Shown: piece after piece, positions 53,724 through 63,870 of the stretch
Numbering within the stretch: the stretch's first letter is position 1
How the letters are laid out: each line of letters starts with the position of its first letter
Source: Lachnospiraceae bacterium
GTDB taxonomy: Bacteria; Bacillota; Clostridia; Lachnospirales; Lachnospiraceae
Assembly (NCBI GenBank): GCA_017624495.1
Contig: JAGAMY010000039.1
Span: 1 to 64,000, forward strand
Reading direction: 5' to 3'
DNA length: 64,000 nucleotides
Position numbers and translations under genes: made by a program
Notes under the pieces: model-generated
Databases searched by the model: none
What the model was told of the DNA's origin: nothing
Seen by the model: only the letters and a program-made list of their open reading frames with translations

Positions 53724-55205
53724 ATGTCCGATTATATAAAAATCCACCCGGAGGATAGTGTTGCCGTTGCCTTAGCCCCCTTAGAAAAAGGCACTTCTGT
53801 CACACTATCAGACTGCACACTGACTTTAACAGAAGATATTCCACAGGGTCACAAGTTTTCTTTATGCCATATCTCCTGTGGTGACTCTGTCATTAAATAC
53901 GGCAATCCCATTGGTATTGCTGTAGAAAATATCAAAAAAGGGAGCTGGGTACATACCCATAATATAAAAACAGGACTTGGTGACCTTTTGACCTATACCT
54001 ATAACAAAACGGATACCACACTTCCGCCATCAGAAGACGTCTCTTTTATGGGATTTCGCAGAACTGACGGAAAAGTCGGTGTCCGTAATGAAATATGGAT
54101 AATTCCTACTGTAGGCTGCGTCAACAATGTTGCCACTGCCATCGCCGAACAGGCAAAACCGTATATTCAGGACACCGTGAATGATGTTGTAGCATTTCCA
54201 CATCCTTACGGCTGCTCCCAGATGGGGGATGATCAGGAAAATACAAGGCAGATTCTTGCAGATTTAATTAACCATCCAAATGCAGGTGGTGTTTTAGTCT
54301 TAGGTTTAGGCTGTGAAAACAGCAATATTTCAGAATTAAAAAAATATATCGGTGAATATGACGAAAAACGGGTACGCTTTTTAGTTGCACAGGAATGTGA
54401 CGACGAAATCGCAGAGGCTTTACATATTATAGAAGATTTATCAACATATGCCGGCAGCTTTAAGCGTGAACCCATAAGCTGTAGTGAATTAATCATTGGC
54501 ATGAAGTGCGGTGGTTCTGACGGTCTGTCCGGTATTACTGCGAATCCGACGGTGGGCGCATTTTCTGACCTTTTGATTTCCAAAGGAGGCACAACCATTT
54601 TAACGGAAGTGCCTGAAATGTTTGGTGCAGAAACTTTGCTTATGAACCGCTGTGAAAATGAAGCAGTATTTGAAAAAACCGTAGATTTAATTAATGATTT
54701 TAAAAACTATTTTACCTCCCATAATCAGACCATTTATGAGAACCCATCTCCGGGAAATAAATGTGGCGGTATCTCCACTTTAGAAGATAAATCCTTAGGC
54801 TGTACCCAGAAATCCGGTAAATCTGCTGTGAAAGGCGTTTTATCCTATGGCGAAGCAGTACATACCAAAGGCTTAAACCTGCTAAGTGCACCGGGAAATG
54901 ATTTAGTTGCTTCCACAGCCCTTGCTGCCAGTGGTGCTCATATTGTGTTGTTTACCACCGGACGGGGAACTCCTTTCGCTTCTCCCGTACCGACCATAAA
55001 AATATCCACCAATTCAGCCTTACATGCAAAGAAAAACAACTGGATTGATTTTAACTGCGGTGTAATGACAGAAGGGACGTCTTTAGATACACTAAAGCAG
55101 AATTTATTTGACTATGTCATTGCTGTTGCCTCCGGTGAAAAGGTAAAGGCAGAAAAAGCAGGATTTCACGATATGGCAATTTTTAAGCAGGGTGTCACAC
55201 TGTAA
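53724..55205 (+). CDS. uxaA: Altronate dehydratase
   Basis: 493 residues from the ATG at 53724. The SAF-like N-terminal domain (about 1-95) is followed by the dehydratase domain (GFRRTDGKVGVRNE, FPHPYGCSQMGDD, GLGCENSNI, with metal-binding Cys/His). It removes water from altronate to give 2-keto-3-deoxygluconate. The upstream AAGGAG is 13 bases from this ATG; an ATG at 53700 would place the site inside the gene. First gene of uxaA-uxaB. Confidence 0.94.
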   Translation: MSDYIKIHPEDSVAVALAPLEKGTSVTLSDCTLTLTEDIPQGHKFSLCHISCGDSVIKYGNPIGIAVENIKKGSWVHTHNIKTGLGDLLTYTYNKTDTTLPPSEDVSFMGFRRTDGKVGVRNEIWIIPTVGCVNNVATAIAEQAKPYIQDTVNDVVAFPHPYGCSQMGDDQENTRQILADLINHPNAGGVLVLGLGCENSNISELKKYIGEYDEKRVRFLVAQECDDEIAEALHIIEDLSTYAGSFKREPISCSELIIGMKCGGSDGLSGITANPTVGAFSDLLISKGGTTILTEVPEMFGAETLLMNRCENEAVFEKTVDLINDFKNYFTSHNQTIYENPSPGNKCGGISTLEDKSLGCTQKSGKSAVKGVLSYGEAVHTKGLNLLSAPGNDLVASTALAASGAHIVLFTTGRGTPFASPVPTIKISTNSALHAKKNNWIDFNCGVMTEGTSLDTLKQNLFDYVIAVASGEKVKAEKAGFHDMAIFKQGVTL

Positions 55206-55238
55206 CTCTATCCAATCCATGAAGAAAGAAGGTATTCC

Positions 55239-56744
55239 ATGATTATGAAAAAATTATCTTATAAAACTTTAGAAGAATTGCAATACAATGGCTATCTCTT
55301 AAAGGATGCACCGGAACGTGTGCTCCAGTTTGGTGAAGGAAACTTCCTTCGTGCCTTTGTAGACTATTTTATTGATGTCATGAATGAAAAGACAGGCTTT
55401 AACTCTAAGGTGGTCCTTTGCCAGCCTATCGCACCGGGTCTTGCCGACATGATAAATGAGCAGGAAGGACTGTATACTTTATATCTTAGAGGCTTTGAAA
55501 ATGGACAACAGGTAAACAACAAACGCATTATTTCCTGTGTCAGCCGCTGTATAAATCCCTATCAGGATTATCGTACCCTCTTAGATTGTGCAAAAAATCC
55601 GGATTTACGCTTTATTGCCTGTAATACCACGGAAGCCGGTATTGTGTTTGATGACAAATGCAAATTTACCGATACTCCGGCGGACAGCTATCCGGGCAAA
55701 CTGACACAGTTTATGTATGAGCGTTTCCTGCATTTTGGTAAAGAAAACGGAAAAGGCTTTGTTATTTTATCCTGTGAATTAATTGATAATAATGGAAAAG
55801 AGCTGGAAAAATGCGTATTGCAGTATGCAAAACTCTGGAATCTGGGTGAAGATTTCATCCATTGGATAACGGAAGAAAATATTTTCTGCTCTACTTTGGT
55901 TGACCGTATTGTTACCGGTTATCCAAGAACTGAAGCTAAAACTCTTTGCGAAGAAAACGGTTATATCGATAATCTCCTCAATACAGGTGAAATCTTTGGT
56001 TTCTGGGTAATTGAAGGACCGGAAAGTTTAAAGAAGGAACTGCCTTTTGAAGAGGCAGGACTTCCTGTGCTTATTACCGATGACCACAAACCATACAAAC
56101 AGCGAAAAGTCCGCATATTAAACGGTGCACACACTTCTATGGTATTAGGTGCTTTCCTTGCGGGAGAAGACATTGTCCGTAATTGTATGGAGGATGAAGT
56201 GATTTCTAATTTTATGAACGACACCATTTATAAAGAAATCATTCCTACCTTAACTTTGCCGGAAGAAGAATTAAAAAGCTTTGCGGCAGCCGTTACGGAA
56301 CGCTTTAAAAATCCATTTATTGACCATGCACTGCTCTCCATTTCCTTAAATTCCACCTCTAAATGGAAAGCAAGGGTTTTACCGTCCTTTAAGGGTTATG
56401 TAGATAAATTCGGAAAGCTTCCGGCATGCATTACGGCTTCCTTTGCATTTTATATTGCCTTTTATAAGGGTAAGGAAAAGACAGAGGATGGACTTTTGAG
56501 TACAAGAGCTAAGGGAGATACCTATACCATTAAGGATGATGATTTCATTTTAGACTTCTTCTTAGTACATAAGGATGATGATAACTATCGTCTTGCACAG
56601 GCAGTTTGTAAAAACACGGATTTCTGGGGCGAGGATTTATCCGCAATACCGGATTTTGTGGATGCTGTGGCTGATTATCTGGATGAAATAGAGCAGCATG
56701 GGGCTTATGCAGTGATGAAGAGCTGCTGCCAAAATATGGCATAG
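55239..56744 (+). CDS. uxaB: Tagaturonate reductase
   Basis: 501 residues of the mannitol dehydrogenase superfamily. LQFGEGNFLRAF near residue 30 is the NAD-binding motif of UxaB, and KVRILNGAHTS contains the catalytic Lys. It reduces tagaturonate to altronate with NADH. It follows uxaA by 33 bases, giving the UxaC-UxaB-UxaA chain for galacturonate within one divergent locus. Confidence 0.94.
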   Translation: MIMKKLSYKTLEELQYNGYLLKDAPERVLQFGEGNFLRAFVDYFIDVMNEKTGFNSKVVLCQPIAPGLADMINEQEGLYTLYLRGFENGQQVNNKRIISCVSRCINPYQDYRTLLDCAKNPDLRFIACNTTEAGIVFDDKCKFTDTPADSYPGKLTQFMYERFLHFGKENGKGFVILSCELIDNNGKELEKCVLQYAKLWNLGEDFIHWITEENIFCSTLVDRIVTGYPRTEAKTLCEENGYIDNLLNTGEIFGFWVIEGPESLKKELPFEEAGLPVLITDDHKPYKQRKVRILNGAHTSMVLGAFLAGEDIVRNCMEDEVISNFMNDTIYKEIIPTLTLPEEELKSFAAAVTERFKNPFIDHALLSISLNSTSKWKARVLPSFKGYVDKFGKLPACITASFAFYIAFYKGKEKTEDGLLSTRAKGDTYTIKDDDFILDFFLVHKDDDNYRLAQAVCKNTDFWGEDLSAIPDFVDAVADYLDEIEQHGAYAVMKSCCQNMA

Positions 56745-56756
56745 CCCGTCACTTAT

Positions 56757-58466
56757 CTATGCTTTCTCAATCCATACCTTTTTGCCCTCAAAGGCAAAAC
56801 CATATTTATATATCTTCTCCTCTGCAACTCCCTTTGCCAGCAGATTTGCGGCATATTGCTTTTCTTCTATCTGGGCAAGAGCAGACTTTGCGGTATCCTG
56901 TAAAGTCTGCTCTTCTTCTTCATCATAAACCTTAAATTCAATAAGCACACCCGGATTTTCCTTAGGATTTTTAGGTTCTAACATTACATCATATCTTCCA
57001 AAACCGCTTTCCCGATTAGATGTCACGATATAGTCACGCTGCAATTCTACCATCAGTCCTAATACAAAGCCATGATAGAAACGCTCTGGTTCTGCACCTG
57101 TAGGTCTCTTTCCCGTATCAAAATAACTAAATATCGTTAATGCTACACGATTCATATATACATTCATAGCCTTTTGATTACCGATAAGCATCGCTTTAAT
57201 AAATGCATTATAGTCCTTATTCGTCTTCTTAAACCATGACCTCACCATCCCTTTGAACATCAGACGTACTTCCCGGTTCGTAATGGCAAGTTCATAGCAG
57301 GCTTCATCTTCATATTCCAAGTCTGCCGGATTATCATAAGCTAATACCTTCAGGTAACCGCTGGCAAGCAAAAGACTCCATATCGCCTCTTCATTATCAT
57401 CCAGTTGATTGTACACAATCTGCTCATCCATCGGAACATGTAAATGATTCCCCTGCAGCAATTCCCCAAATTGTATCTTCATGGAATCATTTCCTTCTCG
57501 AATCAGCTTGCCCACCAGACTATTTGAGCTGGTATTCGCCCAATAGGTTGTAATAACACCTGTATCCAGAAAATTTATAATCGACCATGGATTATAAATA
57601 TCTGCGTGACTTCCAAAAATAAATCCGTCATACCATTCTTTTACTCTTACTTTTTCTTCTCCAAATCCACATTCCTCTAATGCAGCAAATACTTCTTCTT
57701 CCGTAAATCCAAAAGCAGTCGCATATTCATCCGAAGTAGTCGTAACTACCTTCAAATTGTTTAAATCGGAAAAAATAGATTCCTTACTTACTCTTGTAAT
57801 TCCTGTCATGACAGCTCTTGCAAGATACGGATTTGTCTTAAATGCAGCATTAAACATACTCCTTGTAAAAGAAACCAAATCCTCCCAAAATCCTTTCACA
57901 TAAGCTTCCTGCATCGGTGTGTCATATTCATCCAAAAGAATAATCACTTTTTGCCCATAATAACGGCAAAGAAACTTTGAAAGATTGTGCAATGCCGAAG
58001 TAGCATCTGTCTCTTTCATATCCATAGTAATACCTCTAAAATACTGTTTTTCGGTATCATATAATAAATTACCTTCTAATAAAAAGCTGTTTTGGGCATA
58101 TAAATCTACCAAAATCTGATAAATTTTCTGCTTTGTATCTTCAAAGTTCTTCTCCTTTATATTCGCAAAGGAAAGATTTATCACCGGGCAGGTTCCTTGC
58201 AATGTCCTGTATTTTTCCTCTTTCCAAATAGAAAGTCCTTCAAAAATCTCTCCTTTTCCAGCATATTCTATAGAAAAAAAGTGATTTAGCATACTCATAT
58301 TCAACGTCTTCCCAAAACGGCGTGGACGGGCAATCAACGTTACATTATCACCACTCTCCCACCATTCTCTGATAAAATCTGTCTTATCCACATAGAAATA
58401 ATTTTCTTTTATAATATCTTCAAAATCCTGTATCCCGATACCAACCGTTCTTCCTTTTTTTTGCAT
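56757..58466 (-). CDS. AAA-ATPase-like protein with PD-(D/E)XK nuclease domain
   Basis: 569 residues. The N-terminal half is the AAA-ATPase_like domain (YFYVDKT, the P-loop-like ARPRRFGKT at about 46-54, LLDEYDTP as Walker B). The C-terminal domain has PD-(D/E)XK residues Asp493, Glu510 and Lys512 (EFK). Such proteins occur in many copies in Lachnospiraceae and Bacteroidetes genomes and are suspected of mobile or defence roles, but none is proven. It splits the uronate locus between uxaB and kdgK, so it may be a later arrival. Confidence 0.85.
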   Translation of the reverse strand: MQKKGRTVGIGIQDFEDIIKENYFYVDKTDFIREWWESGDNVTLIARPRRFGKTLNMSMLNHFFSIEYAGKGEIFEGLSIWKEEKYRTLQGTCPVINLSFANIKEKNFEDTKQKIYQILVDLYAQNSFLLEGNLLYDTEKQYFRGITMDMKETDATSALHNLSKFLCRYYGQKVIILLDEYDTPMQEAYVKGFWEDLVSFTRSMFNAAFKTNPYLARAVMTGITRVSKESIFSDLNNLKVVTTTSDEYATAFGFTEEEVFAALEECGFGEEKVRVKEWYDGFIFGSHADIYNPWSIINFLDTGVITTYWANTSSNSLVGKLIREGNDSMKIQFGELLQGNHLHVPMDEQIVYNQLDDNEEAIWSLLLASGYLKVLAYDNPADLEYEDEACYELAITNREVRLMFKGMVRSWFKKTNKDYNAFIKAMLIGNQKAMNVYMNRVALTIFSYFDTGKRPTGAEPERFYHGFVLGLMVELQRDYIVTSNRESGFGRYDVMLEPKNPKENPGVLIEFKVYDEEEEQTLQDTAKSALAQIEEKQYAANLLAKGVAEEKIYKYGFAFEGKKVWIEKA

Positions 58467-58488
58467 AGCACTTCACTTCCTTTCATTA

Positions 58489-58535
58489 TAAAAAATTCGC
58501 CATACTCATCATTAACGATAGTATAGCGAATTTTC
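58489..58535 (-). terminator. Terminator after kdgK
   Basis: A stem of AAAATTCGC plus ATACT against AGTAT plus GCGAATTTT, with one mismatch, is followed by six U on the minus strand. Confidence 0.9.
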
Positions 58536-58537
58536 AA

Positions 58538-59575
58538 TTATCTGTCCATCTCCATCTGCCTTCCAAGATTCTGGTGTTCGAAAATCACCCGCTCCACTTC
58601 AGCCAAATCCGATGACGGCAAATCTCCCGGTATAGTATTTTTTACTGCGCTGCAGGCATTTCCATACTCCATGGCACGTTTACAGTCCCAAGCACCATTT
58701 TTTTCATGTGCCAATAACCCATACAGTACACCGGCAACATAAGCATCACCACTTCCGATACGATCCACCACATCAATATTCCGATAAGGTTCTTCTTCAT
58801 AATATTTATCTGCCTTTGCATCATAGATAACAGAACCAAAGGTATGCACTTTAGGACTATGCACAATCCGCTGGGTGGATGCCACAATGGAAATCGGATA
58901 CTCTTTTGTAAAGCTTTGCATAATTTCCTTTAAATTTCCCTCTTTTAAAAAGGTCAGTCTTGCCGTATCCTCTGAACAGAAAAAGATATCCACATAGGGT
59001 AAAATCTGCTCGATACATTTTTTTGCCTCTTCTCCGCTCCAAAGGTTTCCACGGAAATTCACATCAAAGGAAATCACAGCTCCAGCCTCTTTAAAACGGC
59101 GAATCATTTCCATTCCGGTTTTTCTCGTCTGCTCACTCAATGCCAATGTAATGCCTGATATATGAAAACAACGGGCAGAAGTATATAGGGAATCTTCAAA
59201 ATCCTCCACAGAAATCTTATTGATGGAGGTGTATTTTCTGTCATACACAATTCCCGGTTTTCTTGGATATGTTCCATTTTCATAATAATAGATGCCCAGT
59301 CTTGCATCCTTACTTTTATCATAGACCAAATAGTCATCACTGACACCGGAATAACGAATGGTATTCTTCGCATAAGTGCCCACGGCATTTGCCGGCAGCT
59401 TAGAAATCATTCCCGTACGAAGCCCAAGCAGGGAAACACCGGATACCACATTTAACTCTGCTCCGCCGATATGTTTTTCAAAAATATCTCCCCGGACAAT
59501 CCGTTCATTATGTGGTGGGGATAAACGAAGTAATAATTCTCCAAGTGCCAGTAAATCAAACGCCTTTTTTTCCAT
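58538..59575 (-). CDS. kdgK: 2-keto-3-deoxygluconate kinase (PfkB family)
   Basis: 345 residues from the ATG at 59575 with GGAGG five bases before it; the frame also opens at 59605. The PfkB features are the N-terminal Gly-rich sugar site (HIGGAELNVV) and the C-terminal DRIGSGDAYVAG with the catalytic Asp. It phosphorylates KDG to KDPG, the step after UxaA. It is the last gene of the GH28-GH115-kdgK operon. No KDPG aldolase is seen in the window. Confidence 0.9.
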   Translation of the reverse strand: MEKKAFDLLALGELLLRLSPPHNERIVRGDIFEKHIGGAELNVVSGVSLLGLRTGMISKLPANAVGTYAKNTIRYSGVSDDYLVYDKSKDARLGIYYYENGTYPRKPGIVYDRKYTSINKISVEDFEDSLYTSARCFHISGITLALSEQTRKTGMEMIRRFKEAGAVISFDVNFRGNLWSGEEAKKCIEQILPYVDIFFCSEDTARLTFLKEGNLKEIMQSFTKEYPISIVASTQRIVHSPKVHTFGSVIYDAKADKYYEEEPYRNIDVVDRIGSGDAYVAGVLYGLLAHEKNGAWDCKRAMEYGNACSAVKNTIPGDLPSSDLAEVERVIFEHQNLGRQMEMDR

Positions 59576-59594
59576 GTGCGCCTCCATTTCATGC

Positions 59595-61631
59595 TTATTT
59601 TTCAAATCTATCTACACAATTTTCTTTCATATATGCATATAACGCTGTATCCGTCATATGATTTTCCATATTTGTGATTAAAACTACCCGTTTGTCTTCT
59701 TCGGAATATGTCACTTCTCTCTGCCAGAGATAGAAGTCTGGTCCATCACCGATATTTCTGACATATCCCATAAGAATCCGAAGCAGATGCGCAGTTTCTT
59801 TGATATCTGTCAGACAGTCATTTGCATAAAAATCCTTCCACTTATCATGTTCTCTTTCACGCATAGCACAATCTGCCTTTTCATAATTATCAGCTGCCTT
59901 TCCCAGAAAATAGAATGTATTTAAAAGATTTCCTTCTGCTGCCTTTTCATAAGCCGTGCAAAATGCCACAGCACCCTGTAGACAAAGCATATGTATTTTC
60001 GTCTGCAGCAGTACGGAATCCTCCCACAGAACAGAATCACCTGCTGCATCCATACAGTCTTTGAAAAGGACGGAAAACTTCTCTTCACTTTCCATGCAGA
60101 CTTCTTTATACCACAAAATCTGCTCTTTTAAGGTTTTCATTGTCGCACACCAGTTTAAGGCTTCACAAGGTGTTTCCATTCCCGTTTTCATCCATGTATG
60201 TGCAAAATATCTAGTCAGATAATTATAAAACTGTTCTCCGGCATGTTCATCCTCGTGTTTACCAAATACTGCCGTACATTTTGGATAATCCTCTATACAT
60301 TTGCAGCGTTTTTCTACCAGATTTTCATTATCTGTATAATATTCTTCTACATAAGCTTTTCTATGCTCTTTTGCGGATACAGCATTTTCTTTCCACAGAT
60401 TTGCAATAAAATCCAATGGATAAGCATGCGGTTTTACATTGGAAGAGTTGATAAGCCAGAACTGCTGTATTCCACAATCGTAGGCATAATTTAACTCTTT
60501 TTCCACAAATTCCATAGCATTTGGCAGCATGGTAATGTGATTTGCTGCCTGTAAATCATAAAAGGATACATGATAATAGGTACCATGATTTTTATCCTTT
60601 AATGCTTCAGGTGGTATTGCTGAAATTCTTGGATTATGATTTTCCTGTCTTCGTGATACCATCTTTCCATAGCCGTTATCTGCCCAAATCATAATGATAT
60701 CATCCGGCACATCAATGACACCCTGCTGGTAAAGTTCCATAATCTCACCATACAGATTCGTACAAAATACGGCATCTGCATCGCTTTCCTTTACCATGTT
60801 ATACTGTTCCTTTAAAATACTGCTGATTAATTCTCCACGCTTCTCTGCCGTATCATATGTCGGGTCTGTATTCCAAAATGGGCAGTCTCCCTGTCCTCGA
60901 AAGCCAATATTCCAAATTATTTTCTGCCCTTTTTGTTTTTCTATTCCTTCCTGCCACAATTTACGGAATAACTGCGGATATTTCTGGAAAGAAGGCTCAA
61001 TTTCCGGATATGCTCTTGCAAACATTTCTGCCCCTAACGGCTCTGCATGATGGTGGGTAATCCAAAGTCCCATATCTGACGCTAATCCGGCATAAATTTT
61101 GGAATTTTTATCTGTACCGGGAATAACCATATTTCCCCCCAGACGAAGCAATGCTTCAAATGCCATTTCCCATGGAAATACTGTATCGACACCTGCATCC
61201 CAATGACTAATCAGCACTTCATCATTGATAAACCAGCCACGAAAACGCACTCTATACGGTGTAGAACAAATTTCACCCTCCGGAATAACAACAAAAGCCT
61301 TTTTTTCAAATTTCCAATCATTCCAGAACCAGAATGGATGTATGTCTAAATACTGTCTGCTGATTTCCAAAAGTGCATAAATAAATCCCAATTCCTCGCC
61401 GGCAAAAATCTCGATTTTCTTTTCCTGCACATGAATTTTATATGTTTCCTCCGGCATATTTTTATATACCAGTACAATTTCATTTTCTTCTGCCTGCTCT
61501 GTATCTGTCAATGTCATATCCATATCCCGCTCAAAACGCAAAACAGCTTTTTCCACCGGAAGGATTCTTTTTATTCCCTGTAAACTCTCACAGTTTATTT
61601 TTGTATTTTTACTTAATATAAATGTACGCAT
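59595..61631 (-). CDS. GH115-like alpha-glucuronidase
   Basis: 678 residues. Residues 131-138 read RGWFINDE, a hallmark stretch of GH115 xylan alpha-1,2-glucuronidases, followed by the family-type GGNMVIPGT and IWADNGYG segments. No signal peptide, so it acts in the cytoplasm on imported aldouronic oligosaccharides. It is shorter than most GH115 enzymes, lacking the usual C-terminal extensions. The released glucuronate can enter UxaC. It is co-transcribed with the GH28 enzyme and kdgK. Confidence 0.78.
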   Translation of the reverse strand: MRTFILSKNTKINCESLQGIKRILPVEKAVLRFERDMDMTLTDTEQAEENEIVLVYKNMPEETYKIHVQEKKIEIFAGEELGFIYALLEISRQYLDIHPFWFWNDWKFEKKAFVVIPEGEICSTPYRVRFRGWFINDEVLISHWDAGVDTVFPWEMAFEALLRLGGNMVIPGTDKNSKIYAGLASDMGLWITHHHAEPLGAEMFARAYPEIEPSFQKYPQLFRKLWQEGIEKQKGQKIIWNIGFRGQGDCPFWNTDPTYDTAEKRGELISSILKEQYNMVKESDADAVFCTNLYGEIMELYQQGVIDVPDDIIMIWADNGYGKMVSRRQENHNPRISAIPPEALKDKNHGTYYHVSFYDLQAANHITMLPNAMEFVEKELNYAYDCGIQQFWLINSSNVKPHAYPLDFIANLWKENAVSAKEHRKAYVEEYYTDNENLVEKRCKCIEDYPKCTAVFGKHEDEHAGEQFYNYLTRYFAHTWMKTGMETPCEALNWCATMKTLKEQILWYKEVCMESEEKFSVLFKDCMDAAGDSVLWEDSVLLQTKIHMLCLQGAVAFCTAYEKAAEGNLLNTFYFLGKAADNYEKADCAMREREHDKWKDFYANDCLTDIKETAHLLRILMGYVRNIGDGPDFYLWQREVTYSEEDKRVVLITNMENHMTDTALYAYMKENCVDRFEK

Positions 61632-61644
61632 CTTCTTATTTCTC

Positions 61645-63171
61645 CTATTTTTCTATGTTATCAGATGTCTTTTTTACTGTATGACGGATATTTTCAAAGG
61701 AAAGACCCTCACACCGGCATACAGAAAATATTGCCGGCATATCCTCTTTTGTATTTATATGGATATTTCGAAAAGCAATATTTTTAATTTCATGTCCTTC
61801 CTCGTCAAATCCACATAACTCGATTGCCTGACATGGTCTGCTGATATTATCCGCATCTAAATAACTGCCTGTAATCTCTATATTTTCAAATACACAGTCC
61901 AAAAATTCAGGTGCAGCTCCTGCGCTGATACCATCATCATTATAGCCTACAGAATGCAGCATAATTCTAGGTACAGTACAATCCTGCATATGTATGTTTT
62001 TTACATAACCACCACGCTTCTTTGTTCCTTTGATTTCCAGCCCATACATGGATTTTCCAAAATCACAGTCCCAAATTTTTATATCCTTGATGCCACCGGA
62101 CATTTCACTTCCTATAGTTATTCCATGCCCAAAATAGCTTACACAGTCAAAAATGCGGATATGTTCACTTGGACGATTGATGATATTTCCCTCCGGGTTT
62201 TTTCCTGATTTGATGGCAATGGAATCATCCCCTGTATAAAATTTGCAGTCAAAAATTGTACAATCCGTAGAAGAATCCGGGTCCCAGCCATCTCCATTCC
62301 AGACATCTTCCGAATAAAAGGTACAATGATTTGTCACAATGTCCTTTGAATAAATCATATGTACATTCCAGCTTGCACCATTTTTTAAGGTCAAACCACT
62401 GATACGCACATCCTTTGCATTACTGATATTGATAAGTCTTGGTCTTACACGACCGGGAATGGTATCTAAACACTCATATTCCTGCAGGCAGTCACCAAGG
62501 CTGTCCATATATTCCTTTAACAGCATCTTTTCAGATTCGATAATATTTTCAGCTAAATTTCTTCCACCGCTGGCAATCGTACCTTCTCCATGAATGACTA
62601 CATTTCCGCTGGTATATCCGGCTTTAGAATCTAATTCCCCAAGATTTAGCAGGCTACTATAACACTCCATTTCAATCCCTTCAAAACGGCTGTGAATTCT
62701 TGGTAAATAGTCTGTAGGCACATCCGTTCCCTGTAATACACCATCTTTTTCTATGTAGATTTCCATGTCACTATGCAGCTTTAATGCGCCTGTCAAATAC
62801 ACACCTGCCGGAATATAGACCACATCCTTTATGCCACAGTCATTGATTGCCTGTTGCAATATTTTTGTGTTTAAGGTCATTCCATCACCAACGGCATTAT
62901 ACGGAGCTTTTGATACATCTAAGATACGTTTTTTTGCAGTCGTCCAAATCTGCATGGTTTCATAGCTTTCAAAAAGCACATCCTTATTCCAAACCTGTAC
63001 CTGTACAAAGTACCTTGTATTTTCTTCTAAATTGTTCAACGTGATGTGTGTTTTCTTTGTTTCTGCTATCTGTTTTTCATTTGCATATATCCTGTAACTG
63101 TAATCGGATGGCAGATTATCTGTTTTCTCCCAATAGAGCGTAATACTTGATTCTGTTGAAAAATATTGCAT
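61645..63171 (-). CDS. Cytoplasmic GH28 polygalacturonase-type hydrolase with FN3 domain
   Basis: 508 residues from the ATG at 63171 (AAGGAG upstream). An N-terminal FN3-like domain (about 1-78) precedes the GH28 beta-helix. Catalytic motifs: NGDGWD (292-297), GDD (314-316), GHG (348-350) and EIKGTK (379-384, equal to the RIK motif). No signal peptide, so it probably trims imported oligogalacturonides or rhamnogalacturonan pieces to free galacturonate for UxaC/B/A. Confidence 0.93.
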   Translation of the reverse strand: MQYFSTESSITLYWEKTDNLPSDYSYRIYANEKQIAETKKTHITLNNLEENTRYFVQVQVWNKDVLFESYETMQIWTTAKKRILDVSKAPYNAVGDGMTLNTKILQQAINDCGIKDVVYIPAGVYLTGALKLHSDMEIYIEKDGVLQGTDVPTDYLPRIHSRFEGIEMECYSSLLNLGELDSKAGYTSGNVVIHGEGTIASGGRNLAENIIESEKMLLKEYMDSLGDCLQEYECLDTIPGRVRPRLINISNAKDVRISGLTLKNGASWNVHMIYSKDIVTNHCTFYSEDVWNGDGWDPDSSTDCTIFDCKFYTGDDSIAIKSGKNPEGNIINRPSEHIRIFDCVSYFGHGITIGSEMSGGIKDIKIWDCDFGKSMYGLEIKGTKKRGGYVKNIHMQDCTVPRIMLHSVGYNDDGISAGAAPEFLDCVFENIEITGSYLDADNISRPCQAIELCGFDEEGHEIKNIAFRNIHINTKEDMPAIFSVCRCEGLSFENIRHTVKKTSDNIEK

Positions 63172-63182
63172 TTTTGTTCTCC

Positions 63183-63839
63183 TTATTCTTCCCAAAGGTA
63201 GTCTACTAATTTATGTACATTTTCTGTATTCCGGGCATTTTTTAACACACACAGATATCCATTGCTATATCCGCAAAAGCCTAATTCTTCCCATTTATCA
63301 CAATCAGCTAATAATAAAACACCATTTTTAACCGGAAGATTCTCACAGGCATTCTCTCCAAGAATTTCTGTTATATCTAAAAATGCATTTTCTGCTGCAA
63401 ATTTCTGATAAATTTCTTCACCACAGAAAACCACATCATTGTTTTCTAATTCACCAGACAATGCAATGGCAGCTTTTACCACGGATGCCTCGTCCTCCTT
63501 AGAAGTCACTGCGGTATCTATCGCCACGGATGCGTTTTCTTCCTCTGCTTCTAATACAGATAACAAACCATCTCCCCATGCTCTGATTTCCGGTTCTTTC
63601 TCCGTTTTTACATCAGAAATCACAATGGAAAGTACCGCATGCTTACTTCCATTTTCTATCATTGTTGCCCCTGTATAGACAATCAGCAGCACCGCAACAA
63701 AAATGAGCAGTACTGCCTTGTAGTATGTAAAGAGATATTCTATCTTTTGTTTTCCTCGCATTTTTCTCAATTTCTGACACTCTAACTGCCATTTTTCCTT
63801 CCGGCTAAGGTCAGATTCATATTTTTCCTGTAATCCCAT
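63183..63839 (-). CDS. Membrane-anchored protein of unknown function
   Basis: 218 residues from the ATG at 63839 (AAAGGAG upstream). A basic N-terminal cytoplasmic segment (about 1-38) leads into one membrane helix (about 40-60) and an acidic extracellular domain of about 155 residues. I recognise no family. It lies between a YesL-like gene and the GH28 gene, so it may assist oligosaccharide uptake, but this is inferred from position only. Confidence 0.65.
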   Translation of the reverse strand: MGLQEKYESDLSRKEKWQLECQKLRKMRGKQKIEYLFTYYKAVLLIFVAVLLIVYTGATMIENGSKHAVLSIVISDVKTEKEPEIRAWGDGLLSVLEAEEENASVAIDTAVTSKEDEASVVKAAIALSGELENNDVVFCGEEIYQKFAAENAFLDITEILGENACENLPVKNGVLLLADCDKWEELGFCGYSNGYLCVLKNARNTENVHKLVDYLWEE

Positions 63840-63870
63840 AAATATTCTCCTTTTCTCACACAGCAAGACA

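Noticed and set aside
57000..57600. Uronate pathway role for the AAA/PD-(D/E)XK gene
   Set aside because: Position only; the domains have no link to sugar metabolism and it lies in the opposite orientation to uxaA-uxaB.
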